Source: Stakelama saccharophila
GTDB lineage: Bacteria > Pseudomonadota > Alphaproteobacteria > Sphingomonadales > Sphingomonadaceae
Assembly (NCBI RefSeq): GCF_032229225.1
Contig: NZ_CP135076.1
Coordinates: forward strand, 787,001 to 851,000
DNA: 64,000 bases
Reading direction: 5' to 3'
The position numbers and the translations under genes are program-made. Positions 47,795 through 57,282 of this stretch are shown here, in pieces; the stretch's first letter is position 1, and each line of letters begins with the position of its first letter. Under the pieces are notes generated by a model that saw nothing but the letters and a program-made list of their open reading frames with translations, did no database searches and was not told the origin of the DNA.

Positions 47795-49855
47795 ATGACC
47801 GAAGCCAAACCGCCCGTCGCCCCCGTCCACGCCCACAGCTATGAACGCCACGGCGTGCGCATCGAAGATCCCTATGCCTGGCTGCGCGACCCCGGCTATC
47901 CGAAGGTCACGGACAAGGAGATACTGGGCTATCTGGAGGCGGAGAACGCCTATTTCGAGAGCGTGATGGCGCCGCATCGCGACCTGGTCGACACGTTGTT
48001 CGGGGAGATGCGCGGGCGGATCAAGGAAGACGACGCCACCGTGCCGCAAAAGGACGGCGGCTGGCTGTACTGGACCGCGTTCGAGACCGGCGGCGAATAT
48101 CGCAAATGGTGGCGCAAGCCGGTCGGCGGCGGCGAGGCGCAACTGATCCTCGACGAACCCGCGCTGGCCGAGCCGCATGAATATTTCCGCCTCGGCACCA
48201 TGTCGGTCAGCCCCGACGGGCGACTGATGGCCTATGCCGTCGATGTCGACGGGTCCGAGCGGTTCGAGGTTCGGGTGAAGGACCTGGAGACCGGCGCTTT
48301 GCTGGACGATGTGATCGCCGGCACGCTGTCCGACCTCGTCTGGACGAGCGATTCGCGAGGGTTCCTCTATTGCCTGGCCAACGAGCAGTGGCGCACCGAC
48401 AATGCGCGCTGGCACCGGCTGGGCGACGATCCGCAAGACGATGCCGAGCTGTATCACGAGGATGACGAGGGCTTTCGCGTCGATGTCGGCGAGACGCAGT
48501 CGCGCAAATGGCTGATCATCGCGACCGGCGACCACACGACGAGCGAGGTGCGGCTGCTGCCCGCCGACGACCCCGCCGCCGAGCCGATCCTGGTGGCGCC
48601 GCGCAAGACCGGCCGCGAATACGATGTCGACGAGCATGAAGGCACGCTGTTCATCCACACCAACGACACCGATCCGATGTGGCGGCTGGTGACCGCGCCG
48701 ATCGGCAACCCGCAAGAATGGACCGAGCGGATCGCGCCGTCGGACACGTTCTATATGACCGGCGTCACCTGTTTTAAGGATTTCTTCGTCGTCGAAGGAC
48801 GCGACACCGGGCTCGATCAGATCGAACTGCACCGGTACGACCCGGCAATCGCGCCGGTGCGGATCGTATTTCCGGAGGCGAGCTACGTCGCCGGGCTGGG
48901 CGGCATCGCCGAATATGACGTCGACCGGCTCCGCATCGGCTATCAGTCGATGGTCACGCCGGGGACCGTCTATGACTATCATGTCGCGTCGGGCGAGCTG
49001 GAGACGCTGAAGGTCCAGGAGATCCCGAGCGGATACGACCCGGCGAACTATCGTACCGAACGGCTGACGATCACCGCGCGCGACGGGACCGAGGTGCCGT
49101 GCTCGATCGTCTATCCCAAGGATTATCCGATGGACGGGACGGGCAAGCTGTACCTCTATGCCTATGGCGCCTACGGCATCGCCATGCCGCCGGGCTTTTC
49201 CACCGGGCGGATGAGCTATCTCGACCGTGGCATGGCGTTCGCGATCGCGCATATCCGCGGCGGCGACGACCTGGGCCAGCAATGGTATCACGACGGCAAG
49301 CTGGAAAAGCGAACCAACACGTTCCACGACTTCGTCGACGTGGCGAAAGGATTGATCGCGCGCGGCTATACCTCGGCCGGCAATATCGCGATCAGCGGCG
49401 GTTCGGCGGGCGGCGAGCTGATGGGCGCGGTGGTCAACTCCAACCCGGAGCTTTGGGGCGTGGTCGTGGCCGACGTGCCTTTCGTCGACGTGCTGAACAC
49501 CATGCTGGACGAGACGCTGCCGCTGACGCCGGGGGAATGGCCCGAATGGGGCAATCCGATCGAGGACAAGGCGGCGTTCGATCTGATCCGGTCGTACAGC
49601 CCCTATGACAATGTGCGGCCGCAGGAGTATCCGCCGATGTTCATTTCCGGCGGGCTGAACGATCCGCGCGTGACCTATTGGGAGCCGGCGAAATGGACGG
49701 CGAAGCTGCGCAGCGTCAAGACCGACGACAATGTGCTGGTGCTGAAGACCAATATGGGCGCGGGGCATGGCGGCAAATCGGGCCGCTGGCAGGCGCTGCG
49801 CGAAGGGGCCGAGGACATGGCGTTCGTGCTGTGGCAGTTGGGCGTGGCGCAGTAG
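47795..49855 (+). CDS. ptrB: oligopeptidase B, S9 family
   Basis: This serine peptidase cleaves small peptides after Arg or Lys. Its 686 residues equal the length of E. coli PtrB. An N-terminal propeller (SYERHGVRIEDPYAWLRDPGYP; PDGRLMAYAVDVDGSERFEVRVKDL) precedes the hydrolase domain with GAYGIAMPPGFS, HIRGGDDLGQQWYHDGK, the nucleophile in SGGSAGGEL (Ser537), the acid in GLNDPRVTYWEP, and the His in GAGHGGKSGRW. No signal peptide. ATG 47795 has AGGAG about eight bases upstream. Confidence 0.95.
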   Translation: MTEAKPPVAPVHAHSYERHGVRIEDPYAWLRDPGYPKVTDKEILGYLEAENAYFESVMAPHRDLVDTLFGEMRGRIKEDDATVPQKDGGWLYWTAFETGGEYRKWWRKPVGGGEAQLILDEPALAEPHEYFRLGTMSVSPDGRLMAYAVDVDGSERFEVRVKDLETGALLDDVIAGTLSDLVWTSDSRGFLYCLANEQWRTDNARWHRLGDDPQDDAELYHEDDEGFRVDVGETQSRKWLIIATGDHTTSEVRLLPADDPAAEPILVAPRKTGREYDVDEHEGTLFIHTNDTDPMWRLVTAPIGNPQEWTERIAPSDTFYMTGVTCFKDFFVVEGRDTGLDQIELHRYDPAIAPVRIVFPEASYVAGLGGIAEYDVDRLRIGYQSMVTPGTVYDYHVASGELETLKVQEIPSGYDPANYRTERLTITARDGTEVPCSIVYPKDYPMDGTGKLYLYAYGAYGIAMPPGFSTGRMSYLDRGMAFAIAHIRGGDDLGQQWYHDGKLEKRTNTFHDFVDVAKGLIARGYTSAGNIAISGGSAGGELMGAVVNSNPELWGVVVADVPFVDVLNTMLDETLPLTPGEWPEWGNPIEDKAAFDLIRSYSPYDNVRPQEYPPMFISGGLNDPRVTYWEPAKWTAKLRSVKTDDNVLVLKTNMGAGHGGKSGRWQALREGAEDMAFVLWQLGVAQ

Positions 49856-49865
49856 CGCACCGCGT

Positions 49866-51596
49866 TTAGCGGTTGGCGAGCAACGGCTCGGTGGCGATCC
49901 GGTCCTCCGGCCGCGCGTGGACGACGCGATCGCGGCCGTTCTGCTTGGCCGCGTACAGGGCGCCGTCGGCGCGCTGATAGAGTTGCTGGAAATCGCGCGC
50001 CGCCGGCCCTGCCGTTGCCACGCCGATGCTGACGGTGACGCGCTGGCTGCCGACCAGCGCCTGATGGTCGCACGCCGCGATCTCACGCCGGACATTGTCG
50101 GCGAAGTGCGCCAGTGCGAAGCCGCTCAGCCCGGCGATCATCAGCGCGAATTCCTCTCCGCCCAGCCGCGCGGTGACGCACATCGGCCCGTCCCACCGCG
50201 AAAGCCGCTCGGCGATGGTCACGATCACCGCGTCGCCCGTGTCGTGGCCGTGGACGTCGTTGATCGCCTTGAACCGGTCGATATCCAGCACCAGCAGGGC
50301 GAGCGGCGTCGCGTCCGCCTGCGCCCGGTCGAGCAAGGGCGCGATACGCTCGAAAAAGCCGCGGCGGTTGTTGAGGCCGGTCAGCGGATCGCGGCTGGCG
50401 AGTTCGCTGGCGCGGGCCTCGGCGGCGCGGGCGCGGTCGCGCTCGATCCGCAGGCGCGCCAGCCGTCGCGTCGCTGCGATCGACAGCCACAGCGTCTGCC
50501 AGGCCGATGCGAACAGCACCAGAAGCTGCGATCCGCCGCCCCACAGCGTGGATTCGACGTCGACGAACTGGGTGAGGCCGAGCGCCGCCATCGGCACGGA
50601 CCAGGCCGCGGCGAGGTCACGCGCCTCCGCGCTGCCCCGGCGCCACGCGCAGGCCAGGCAGACAGCGACGGCGAGCAGATCGGCCAGCACGAGTACGCCC
50701 AGCACCGCCCCCAGCGGCCCGATCGCGGGCCCGCGCACCAGAGCGGCGGGAATGCCGATCAGCCCCACCGCCAGGCCGAGCGCCAGCGTCGACATCCGCG
50801 CGATCCGGGGAAGGTGATGCGAGTCGAAGGGGGAAACCGCGCTGATCGTCGCGAGCGTCACCGCCAGGCAGGCGAGGAAGGTGCAGGTCTGCGCGCTGGC
50901 CGTGCCGGCAAGACCGGGGGCGAGCACCAGAACCAGTTGCGACCAGAGAAAGCCCCAGATCAGGACCGATGCGGCCCAGCCGGCATGCCAGGCGAGAAAG
51001 CGGCGCCGGACCGCGATGGCCAGCGAGACATTGTAGAGCACGCCGATCAGAAGCAGCGTGAGCGCCGCGCCGATCAGCATGGCGAGCGAGGCCGACTGTA
51101 CCTCGGCCGCGCCGCTCGTGGCGGCACGGATGCGCAGCAGGCGGTGGCTGGCGAGCTTGTCGAAGCGGATCGTGGCGGCGCGCACCGGGGCGGCGCGCTG
51201 CGGCGCCTCGAACGCGACCTGTCCGCCGGCGCGCCAGTGCGAACCGAAATCTCCGCCGACGACCTGCTGCCGCACGACCGTGCCGTCGGCATAGCGAAAC
51301 ACCAGGACGGCCCGGTCGAAGCGCGTCTGGTGGATCATCAGCGTCAGATCGTCGGGGTCGAGGCCGGCTCGCGCCGGATCGAGGCGTAGCCACAGGCTCT
51401 GCTGCTGATAGCCGGATGGTTCGCCGGTGCACGAAAAGCGGCGCCCGGCCGGCGGGGTGTCGTCGTGGTCGAGTGCGGTGACGGCGTGGCACAGCGACCG
51501 GTTCAGTTGCAGCGGCTTCGCCCCGGCATCCGTCGGCCGGACAAGGAGAATCGCGCCGAACAGCAGGCAAAACGCGATCGCTGACGCGCCGCGCAT
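49866..51596 (-). CDS. diguanylate cyclase with periplasmic 7TMR-DISM-type sensor
   Basis: The enzyme makes c-di-GMP. From ATG 51596 (GAGGGAAGAAG just upstream) it has 576 residues: signal peptide (1-26), a periplasmic 7TMR-DISMED2-like domain with QQSLWLRLDPARAGLDPDDLTLMIHQTRFD, about seven membrane helices (residues 180-380), a short coiled coil (RLRIERDRARAAEARASELA) and a GGDEF domain (DPLTGLNNRRGFFERI; active site RLGGEEFALM). The five residues before the active site, SRWDG...CVTA, lack a clear RxxD inhibitory site. Residues 1-13 of the longer frame (start 51635) would precede the signal peptide. Ligand unknown. Confidence 0.9.
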   Translation of the reverse strand: MRGASAIAFCLLFGAILLVRPTDAGAKPLQLNRSLCHAVTALDHDDTPPAGRRFSCTGEPSGYQQQSLWLRLDPARAGLDPDDLTLMIHQTRFDRAVLVFRYADGTVVRQQVVGGDFGSHWRAGGQVAFEAPQRAAPVRAATIRFDKLASHRLLRIRAATSGAAEVQSASLAMLIGAALTLLLIGVLYNVSLAIAVRRRFLAWHAGWAASVLIWGFLWSQLVLVLAPGLAGTASAQTCTFLACLAVTLATISAVSPFDSHHLPRIARMSTLALGLAVGLIGIPAALVRGPAIGPLGAVLGVLVLADLLAVAVCLACAWRRGSAEARDLAAAWSVPMAALGLTQFVDVESTLWGGGSQLLVLFASAWQTLWLSIAATRRLARLRIERDRARAAEARASELASRDPLTGLNNRRGFFERIAPLLDRAQADATPLALLVLDIDRFKAINDVHGHDTGDAVIVTIAERLSRWDGPMCVTARLGGEEFALMIAGLSGFALAHFADNVRREIAACDHQALVGSQRVTVSIGVATAGPAARDFQQLYQRADGALYAAKQNGRDRVVHARPEDRIATEPLLANR

Positions 51597-51702
51597 CGTT
51601 CTTCTTCCCTCCACCATCGCCGCCTGTAATGCCACGCTTTGGTGAGCAAACGCTTACCGGCCGCGCAGGACGGTTTCGCGTTGTGGACGGGGCAGAAATC
51701 CT

Positions 51703-51779
51703 TGGTCGGGACGACTGGATTCGAACCAGCGACCCCCACACCCCCAGTGTGATGCGCTACCAGGCTGCGCTACGTCCCG
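51703..51779 (-). tRNA. tRNA-Pro (anticodon GGG)
   Basis: The cloverleaf is complete over 77 bases: acceptor CGGGACG/CGTCCCG, D-stem GCGC/GCGC, anticodon stem TCACA/TGTGG with loop CTGGGGG (GGG at 34-36), T-arm GCTGG-TTCGAAT-CCAGT, discriminator A and encoded CCA. Confidence 0.97.
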
Positions 51780-51928
51780 AAACCAAGGTGGCGCCGCATC
51801 TATGCGCTGTGGCGCGCGGATGCAAGCCGGCTCGCGAATAGTTGCGCGAAAGGCGGCTAAGTGATAGCGCGCGGCGCTTGACGCCGGGGCCGTTTCGGTC
51901 CCGCTCCCACTTGACCGTTCAGGAAACA

Positions 51929-52270
51929 ATGTTCGCAACCCCAGCCTATGCCCAGACCGCCGGAGCCGCAGGTGGCGGCGGAATCCTTGGCGGGATCGTC
52001 GGCTTCCTGCCGCTGATCCTCATTTTCGTCGCTTTCTGGTTCCTGATGATCCGGCCGCAGCAAAAGCGCATGCGCCAGCTTCAGGACGCTATTGCCGCGG
52101 TGAAGAAGGGTGATCAGGTGGTCACGGCCGGCGGCCTGGTCGGCAAGGTGACGAAGGTCGAGGAAAAATTCGTCGAGGTCGAGATCGCGGCCGGTACGAA
52201 GGTGCGGGTCGTGAAATCCACGCTCAGCGAGGTCTCGCCCGCCGGCGGTGGCAAGCCGGCGAACGACTGA
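51929..52270 (+). CDS. yajC: preprotein translocase subunit YajC
   Basis: YajC is a small accessory protein of the SecDF complex. The 113-residue protein has a short periplasmic start (MFATPAYAQTAGAAGGGG), one membrane helix (FLPLILIFVAFWFLMI) and the cytoplasmic signature RPQQKRMRQLQDAIAAVKKGDQVVTAGGLVGKV. AGGAAAC precedes the ATG. Its stop overlaps the secD start by one base (TGATG). Confidence 0.95.
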   Translation: MFATPAYAQTAGAAGGGGILGGIVGFLPLILIFVAFWFLMIRPQQKRMRQLQDAIAAVKKGDQVVTAGGLVGKVTKVEEKFVEVEIAAGTKVRVVKSTLSEVSPAGGGKPAND

Positions 52271-53862
52271 TGCTCGATTTTCCGCGCTGGAAGGTCTGGG
52301 GCGTCTTCGCCGCGATCCTGGTTGCGATCCTGTTCGCGATCCCCAGCTTCGTGCCCGAAAATGTGCGCGCGCAGTGGCCGTCCTGGGTCCCCACCCCGTC
52401 CGTCAACCTGGGCCTCGACCTTGCCGGCGGCAGCTATATCCTGCTCGAGGGCGACCGCGACCAGTTGCAGAGCGACCGGCTGGAGCGGATGCGCGATTCG
52501 GTCGCCGAGGCGATGCGCAAGGACCCGCGCATCGCGATCGGCGACATTTCCTCGCGCGAGGGACGCGTCACCTTCATGGTGCGCGACGCCAACGATGTCG
52601 ATGCCGCGCGCGAACGGTTGCTGGAGATCACCGGTAGCGGCGCGGGGCTGAGCGGTCAGCGCGAATGGAATGTCGAAGTGGTCGATTCGACCCGCTTCGT
52701 CATCACCCCGACCGAGGCCGGCCAGTCCGAAGCGCTCGACCAGGCGATGGAGGATGCGCGCGAGAATGTGAACCGGCGCATCAACGCGCTCGGCACGCGC
52801 GAGCCGACCATCGTGCGCCAGGGCGACGACCGCATCGTCGTCCAGGTGCCGGGCCTGCAGGACCCGAAAGCGCTGGTGGACCTGCTGGGCAAGACCGCGA
52901 AGCTCGAATTCAAGATGGTCGACGAAAATGCCGACCCGGCGATGGTCGCCAAGGGCAATGCGCCCATCGGCGACGTGGTGCTGCCCTATCCCGAAGCGGG
53001 GCAGAATATCGCGCTCGACCGTTCGACGCTGATTTCCGGCGACATGCTGACCGATGCGCGCCAGGCGTTCAGCCCGACCACGGGGCAGCCGATCGTCACC
53101 ATGGATTTCAATTCCGAAGGCGGCCGGCGCTTCGCGCGCGCAACGCAGGACAATGTCGGCAAGCGCTTCGCCATCATCGTCGACGACCTCGTCATCTCCG
53201 CGCCGCGGATCAATTCGCAGATCCTGGGCGGCAGCGCGATGATCGAGGGCGGATTCACCGTCGAATCGGCCAACGAACTCGCGATCGCGCTGCGCTCGGG
53301 CAAGCTGCCTATTCCGCTCAAGGTGATCGACCAGTCGACGATCAGCCCCGAACTAGGCGCCGATTCGATCAGCAAGGGCGGGCTCGCGGCCGGCATTGCG
53401 ACGGTGGCGGTCATCGTTTTCATGCTGATCACCTATTTCCGCTTCGGCGTGTACGCGACCGTGGCGTTGATCGTGAACATCCTGATGATCATCGGCATCA
53501 TGGCGATCTTCAACGCGACGCTGACGCTGCCCGGTATCGCCGGGTTCGTGCTGACGATCGGCGCGGCGGTGGACGCCAACGTGCTGATCAACGAACGCAT
53601 CCGCGAGGAACAGCGGCGCGGCCGGTCGGTGCTGCATTCGGTGGAGTTCGGCTATAAGGAAGCCAGCCGGGCGATCTTCGATGCGAACATCACCAACGTG
53701 ATCGCCGCGTTCATCATGTTCATCTTCGGGTCCGGCCCGATCCGCGGCTTCGCGGTGGTGCTGACCATCGGCATCGTCACGAGCGTCTTCACCGCCGTCA
53801 CCTTCACCCGGTTGATGGTGGCCAACTGGCTGAAGACCCGCCCGCGCGAGCTTGTGATTTGA
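52270..53862 (+). CDS. secD: protein translocase subunit SecD
   Basis: SecD works with SecF and the proton gradient to drive late protein export. The 530-residue protein has one N-terminal helix, the D1 motif VNLGLDLAGGSYILLE, a large periplasmic domain (about 55-350) with AMEDARENVNRRINALGTREP and AIALRSGKLPIPLKVIDQSTISPELGADSI, and five C-terminal helices with GIAGFVLTIGAAVDANVLINERIREE, where the RND-type conserved D is visible. Its length is shorter than E. coli SecD, as is usual in alphaproteobacteria. secF follows after eight bases. Confidence 0.97.
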   Translation: MLDFPRWKVWGVFAAILVAILFAIPSFVPENVRAQWPSWVPTPSVNLGLDLAGGSYILLEGDRDQLQSDRLERMRDSVAEAMRKDPRIAIGDISSREGRVTFMVRDANDVDAARERLLEITGSGAGLSGQREWNVEVVDSTRFVITPTEAGQSEALDQAMEDARENVNRRINALGTREPTIVRQGDDRIVVQVPGLQDPKALVDLLGKTAKLEFKMVDENADPAMVAKGNAPIGDVVLPYPEAGQNIALDRSTLISGDMLTDARQAFSPTTGQPIVTMDFNSEGGRRFARATQDNVGKRFAIIVDDLVISAPRINSQILGGSAMIEGGFTVESANELAIALRSGKLPIPLKVIDQSTISPELGADSISKGGLAAGIATVAVIVFMLITYFRFGVYATVALIVNILMIIGIMAIFNATLTLPGIAGFVLTIGAAVDANVLINERIREEQRRGRSVLHSVEFGYKEASRAIFDANITNVIAAFIMFIFGSGPIRGFAVVLTIGIVTSVFTAVTFTRLMVANWLKTRPRELVI

Positions 53863-53870
53863 GGTTGCCC

Positions 53871-54839
53871 ATGCGTCCGCTGAAACTCGTCCCCGAAAAC
53901 ACCAATATCGACTTCCTGCGCTGGCGGCACATCGCCGCGTTCCTGTCGCTGGCGCTGATGATCGGTTCGATCGTGCTGGTCGGCACGCGCGGCCTGAATT
54001 TCGGCATCGACTTCGAAGGCGGCCAGATGGCGCGTGTGACCTTTGCCAAGAAGGTGCCGTTGCAGGACATTCGCGAGCGCGTGAACGGCCTGGGCCTGGG
54101 CGAGGCGTCGATCCAGGAGTTCGGCGACAGCAACGAGGTGTCGATCCGCCTGCCCGTGCCGGAAGGCGACGAAGGCGCCTCCAGCCGGGCGGCGACGCGG
54201 CTGCGCGCGCTGATCGAGAACAATTATCCCGGCGCGCATGTCGGCTCGGTCGAGGCGGTTTCGGGCAAGGTGTCGCAAGAGCTGTTCCGCAAGGGCGCGC
54301 TGGCGCTGGGCCTCGCGATGCTGGCGATCTCGATCTACATCTGGGTGCGGTTCGAATGGCAGTTCGGCATCGGCGCGCTGTTCTCGCTGTTCCACGACAT
54401 CGTCATCACGCTGGGATTCTTCGCGCTGACGCAGCTCGAATTCAACCTGAACATCATCGCCGCCCTGCTGACGATCATCGGGTATTCGCTGAACGACACG
54501 ATCGTCGTCTATGACCGCGTGCGCGAGAATCTGCGCAAATATCGCAAGATGGACATCACGCCGCTGCTGAACCTGTCGACCAACGAGACGCTGGCGCGCA
54601 CCATCGTCACATCGCTGACGCTGATCATCGCGCTTGCCACGCTCGTCGTCCTGGGGCCGGAAGTGATCTTCGGCTTTTCCTCGGCGATGCTGCTGGGCAT
54701 CCTGATCGGCACCTATTCGTCCATCTACATCGCCAACCCGATCCTGATCTGGCTGAAGGTCGGCACGCACAGCTTCGTGCCGCGCGAGGCCGCATCGCCG
54801 AAGGGGGCCGAGCGGGTGGCACCCCGGGAACGCCCCTGA
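53871..54839 (+). CDS. secF: protein translocase subunit SecF
   Basis: SecF pairs with SecD. The 322-residue protein has GLNFGIDFEGGQMARVTFAKK after helix 1, a short periplasmic domain, and the helices with ALLTIIGYSLNDTIVVYDRVREN, the family's last signature. ATG 53871 follows GAGG; an in-frame ATG at 53859 overlaps the secD stop. Its stop overlaps the start of the following gene (TGATG). Confidence 0.97.
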   Translation: MRPLKLVPENTNIDFLRWRHIAAFLSLALMIGSIVLVGTRGLNFGIDFEGGQMARVTFAKKVPLQDIRERVNGLGLGEASIQEFGDSNEVSIRLPVPEGDEGASSRAATRLRALIENNYPGAHVGSVEAVSGKVSQELFRKGALALGLAMLAISIYIWVRFEWQFGIGALFSLFHDIVITLGFFALTQLEFNLNIIAALLTIIGYSLNDTIVVYDRVRENLRKYRKMDITPLLNLSTNETLARTIVTSLTLIIALATLVVLGPEVIFGFSSAMLLGILIGTYSSIYIANPILIWLKVGTHSFVPREAASPKGAERVAPRERP

Positions 54840-55213
54840 TGCGCTTCACGCGCGACGAACGGGGCGAAGGGCCGATCATCACCGGCATCGTCGGTCGCGG
54901 CTTCCGCGTCGACGAGGGCGTGTACGAAGGCCTGCTGATCACGCCCGAGCGCGCCGACGGCTGGGATCCGCCCGCGCTCGCCGATCTGGGCGAGGACGAT
55001 CTGGCGCCGATCCTGGCGCTCGATCCGGTGCCCGAATTCCTGATCCTCGGCACCGGCGCGAAAATGTTGCTGCCGCCGCCGCGGCTGACAGCGGCGCTGG
55101 AGGCGCGCGGGATCGGCATCGAGCCGATGGACAGCCGGGCCGCGGCGCGCGCCTGGGGCGTGCTGCGCGCCGAATTGCGCTGGGTCGCGGGTGCGCTCTA
55201 CCCGCTGGATTAG
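54839..55213 (+). CDS. Mth938-like domain protein
   Basis: The protein has 124 residues. GIVGRGFRVDEGVYEGLLITPERADGWDPPAL followed by LDPVPEFLILGTGAKMLLPPPRLTAALEARGIGIEPMDSRAAARAWGVL is the Mth938/DUF498 fold, shared with mitochondrial complex I assembly factor NDUFAF3. It overlaps secF by one base and belongs to the yajC-secD-secF transcript. In alphaproteobacteria this gene usually follows secF; a role in membrane-protein assembly is inferred from that context. Confidence 0.9.
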   Translation: MRFTRDERGEGPIITGIVGRGFRVDEGVYEGLLITPERADGWDPPALADLGEDDLAPILALDPVPEFLILGTGAKMLLPPPRLTAALEARGIGIEPMDSRAAARAWGVLRAELRWVAGALYPLD

Positions 55214-55259
55214 AGGCGGTCCAACGGTCGAGATGACGGTTTCCTTCCCTGAAAGGATG

Positions 55260-55404
55260 CCTCTGCAAAAGGCGCGAAACGGAAGCCTCTTTCGTCATGC
55301 TGAACGTGTTCCAGCATCCACCTGGCTGTAATATCAAACGCTTAAGTTAAGCGGCTCGGTGGACCCGGCCTCCGCCGGAGAGACGAGAATGGGTTTCGCA
55401 GAGG
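55260..55404 (+). repeat. 145-base dispersed element, copy A
   Basis: The element has CCTCTGC at its left end (55260-55266) and GCAGAGG at its right (55398-55404). Inside are the hairpin ATGCTGAACGTGTTCCAGCAT, the run ATATCAAACGCTTAAG, and CCTCCGCCGGAG. A second copy of the same length lies at 60601-60745 in reverse orientation, about nine in ten bases identical by eye. CCTGAAAGG occurs as a direct repeat on either side (55248-55256 and 55408-55416). Confidence 0.85.
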
Positions 55405-55407
55405 AAT

Positions 55408-55518
55408 CCTGAAAGGGGAGGTGGCAGCCCGAAGGGCTGACGGAGGGGTTTCCCCGCCGGCCGGAATACCCCTCCACCGCGCTGTGCGCGGTCCCCCTCC
55501 CTCTGCCGGGGGAGGATT
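55408..55518 (-). repeat. palindromic element, CCTCCCC family
   Basis: This 111-base stretch closely matches the reverse complement of the 35203-35332 element: the shared order is AGGGGAGGTGGCAG, GGCTGACGGAGGGGT, ACCCCTCCACCGCGC and GCGCGGTCCCCCTCCC, GGGGGAGGAT. It abuts the 145-base element and fills the rest of the gap before the GT4 gene stop. Confidence 0.8.
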
Positions 55519-55529
55519 TCCAGCCCGCG

Positions 55530-56699
55530 TTATCCGCGATGCGATCGCACCAGCCGGGCCAGGTGGTCGTGGAGCGCCTCTGCATTCGCCTGCCAGCTAT
55601 AAGGCGCCGCCGCTGCCCGCACGCTTTCGGCGTCGGGAGGACGGGCAAGTAGGTCGGCGATGGCGGCGGCGAAGCCTTTGGGCGTGCGCGGCGCGATGCG
55701 GCCGGCATCGCCGTTGGCGAGCAGTTCGCGAGCGCCGCCGACATCGGTGATGACGATCGGGGTGCCGCTGGCCAGCGCCTCGACCCAGGCATTGGCCAGC
55801 CCTTCGGAGGCCGAGGCGAGCGCCATCACGTCGGCGGCGGCGAACAGGGGCGGCAGGTCGGCATGCGGCACCGCCCCCAGCAGCCGCACCCGGGATTGCA
55901 GCCCGCGCGCGGCGATTCGCGCGGCCAGGCGGCGGCGATCCTCGCCCTCGCCGGCAATCCACAGATGCGCCGTCGGCAGGCGCAGCAGCGCGTCGACCAG
56001 GATGTGGTGCCCCTTGCGCGGGATCAGCGCGCCCACCGACAGGATCAGCGGCGCTGCCGGTCGGCCGATCCGCGCCGCGCCGTCGCCGGCAGCGAAGCGT
56101 TGATGGTCGACGCCGGTGCGGTGAACCGCGATGCGCTCGCGCGGCGGCCCCAATGCGGCGATATCGTCCGCCATCGCGCCGGACACGGCGAGAATCCCAT
56201 CGGCGCGGCGGGCGGCGGCGGCGACCTGCGCGGTCGTCGCGGGGGCATGGCCCCAATGATGAATGTCGGCGCCGCGCGCCTTGATCGAGACGGGAACGCC
56301 GTAGCGCCGTCCCAGCGCGATCGCGGCGGGGCCATCGGGGAAGAAGAACTCGGCGTCGATGACGTCGAAGGGAAAACGCTCCCGTAGCGTATCGAGCAGC
56401 GGAACGAGCGCGCGGTGCAGCGCCGGCGCGTGAAACCGGCCGCCCGTGCCCGGCAGCGTGCGAAAGCGTGGGCGCCAGACGTTCAGGCCGCTCCGGCTTT
56501 CCTTCGTCGGCAGGCCGGCAAGCGCGCGATGGCGGGGAAGACGCGACAGCGGGAAGGGGGGCAGGCCGACGGGTGCGACCACGGCTACCCCGACATCGGC
56601 GCGCGCCGCGAGGCCGAGCGTCTGGCGCTCGACGAAGATCCCGAAATTGGGTCGCGACGCGTCAGGGAACAGCGTCGACAGCGTCAGCACCCGCATCAT
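55530..56699 (-). CDS. family 4 glycosyltransferase
   Basis: The protein has 389 residues with a GT-B fold. MRVLTLSTLFPDASRPNFGIFVERQ is the nucleotide-sugar-synthase-like N-domain (G-x-F-V glycine loop), FFFPDGPAAIALGRRYGVPVSIKARGADIHHWG the acceptor side, and PLILSVGALIPRKGHHILVDALLRL plus ASASEGLANAWVEALASGTPIVITDVGGARELL the C-domain with the E-x7-E-like motif that binds the donor. Two adjacent ATGs (56699, 56696) start the domain; the upstream frame is not conserved. The target glycan is unknown. Confidence 0.85.
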   Translation of the reverse strand: MMRVLTLSTLFPDASRPNFGIFVERQTLGLAARADVGVAVVAPVGLPPFPLSRLPRHRALAGLPTKESRSGLNVWRPRFRTLPGTGGRFHAPALHRALVPLLDTLRERFPFDVIDAEFFFPDGPAAIALGRRYGVPVSIKARGADIHHWGHAPATTAQVAAAARRADGILAVSGAMADDIAALGPPRERIAVHRTGVDHQRFAAGDGAARIGRPAAPLILSVGALIPRKGHHILVDALLRLPTAHLWIAGEGEDRRRLAARIAARGLQSRVRLLGAVPHADLPPLFAAADVMALASASEGLANAWVEALASGTPIVITDVGGARELLANGDAGRIAPRTPKGFAAAIADLLARPPDAESVRAAAAPYSWQANAEALHDHLARLVRSHRG

Positions 56700-56764
56700 G
56701 CGTTCGGTTCTAGCGGCGCAAGGGTTAATGTCGCGCTGACATATCGGCCCGGCCGCGGCTGGGC

Positions 56765-56805
56765 AAAAAACCGGCGCCGAACGGGTTTCGCCCGCCCGGC
56801 GCCGG
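56765..56805 (-). terminator. Rho-independent terminator downstream of the OsmC gene
   Basis: Read on the minus strand, CCGGCGCCG and CGGCGCCGG form a nine-base stem enclosing CGGGCGAAACCCG, which forms a second inner stem, and TTTTTT follows at once. It lies 41 bases after the OsmC-type stop. Confidence 0.85.
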
Positions 56806-56846
56806 CCGATTTCGCCATACCCGCCGCGCGGGCGGGCGGGCACGGT

Positions 56847-57275
56847 TTATGCGTCGAGGCTGTGCTCGAGCGTGATTTCCGCCTTGAGAAGCTTGGAGAT
56901 CGGGCAGTTCGCCTTGGCACCCTCGGCAATGCGTGCGAACGCATCCCCGTCGATGCCGTCGACCTTCGCCTTCAGCTTGAGGTCGGACCGGGTGACGGAA
57001 AATCCGTCGCCGTCCTTTTCCAGCGTCACCTTCGTCTCGGTCTCCAGCGTGCCGGTCTCGTACCCTTCCTTCGCCAGCGCGAAGCTGAGGGCCATGGTGA
57101 AGCAGCTCGCATGGGCGGCGGCGATCAGTTCTTCCGGGTTGGTTCCCGGCTCGTCCTCGAACCGGGTGGTGAACCCGTAATTCTGATCGCGCAATACGCC
57201 GGACCGGGTGGACACGAAACCCTTCCCGTCCTTGCCGAGGCCTTCATAGCGGGCGGTGGCGGTTCTGGTCGTCAT
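56847..57275 (-). CDS. OsmC family peroxiredoxin
   Basis: The 142-residue protein reduces organic hydroperoxides through two cysteines, AAHASCFTMAL (Cys58) and KANCPISKLL (Cys124), both present in the standard OsmC spacing. NPEELIAAAHA and the N-terminal TARYEGLGKDGKGFVSTRSGVL are OsmC rather than Ohr features. The glycine-zipper genes lie upstream on the same strand with only seven bases between, so co-transcription is likely. A strong terminator follows. Confidence 0.93.
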   Translation of the reverse strand: MTTRTATARYEGLGKDGKGFVSTRSGVLRDQNYGFTTRFEDEPGTNPEELIAAAHASCFTMALSFALAKEGYETGTLETETKVTLEKDGDGFSVTRSDLKLKAKVDGIDGDAFARIAEGAKANCPISKLLKAEITLEHSLDA

Positions 57276-57282
57276 GCTGTCC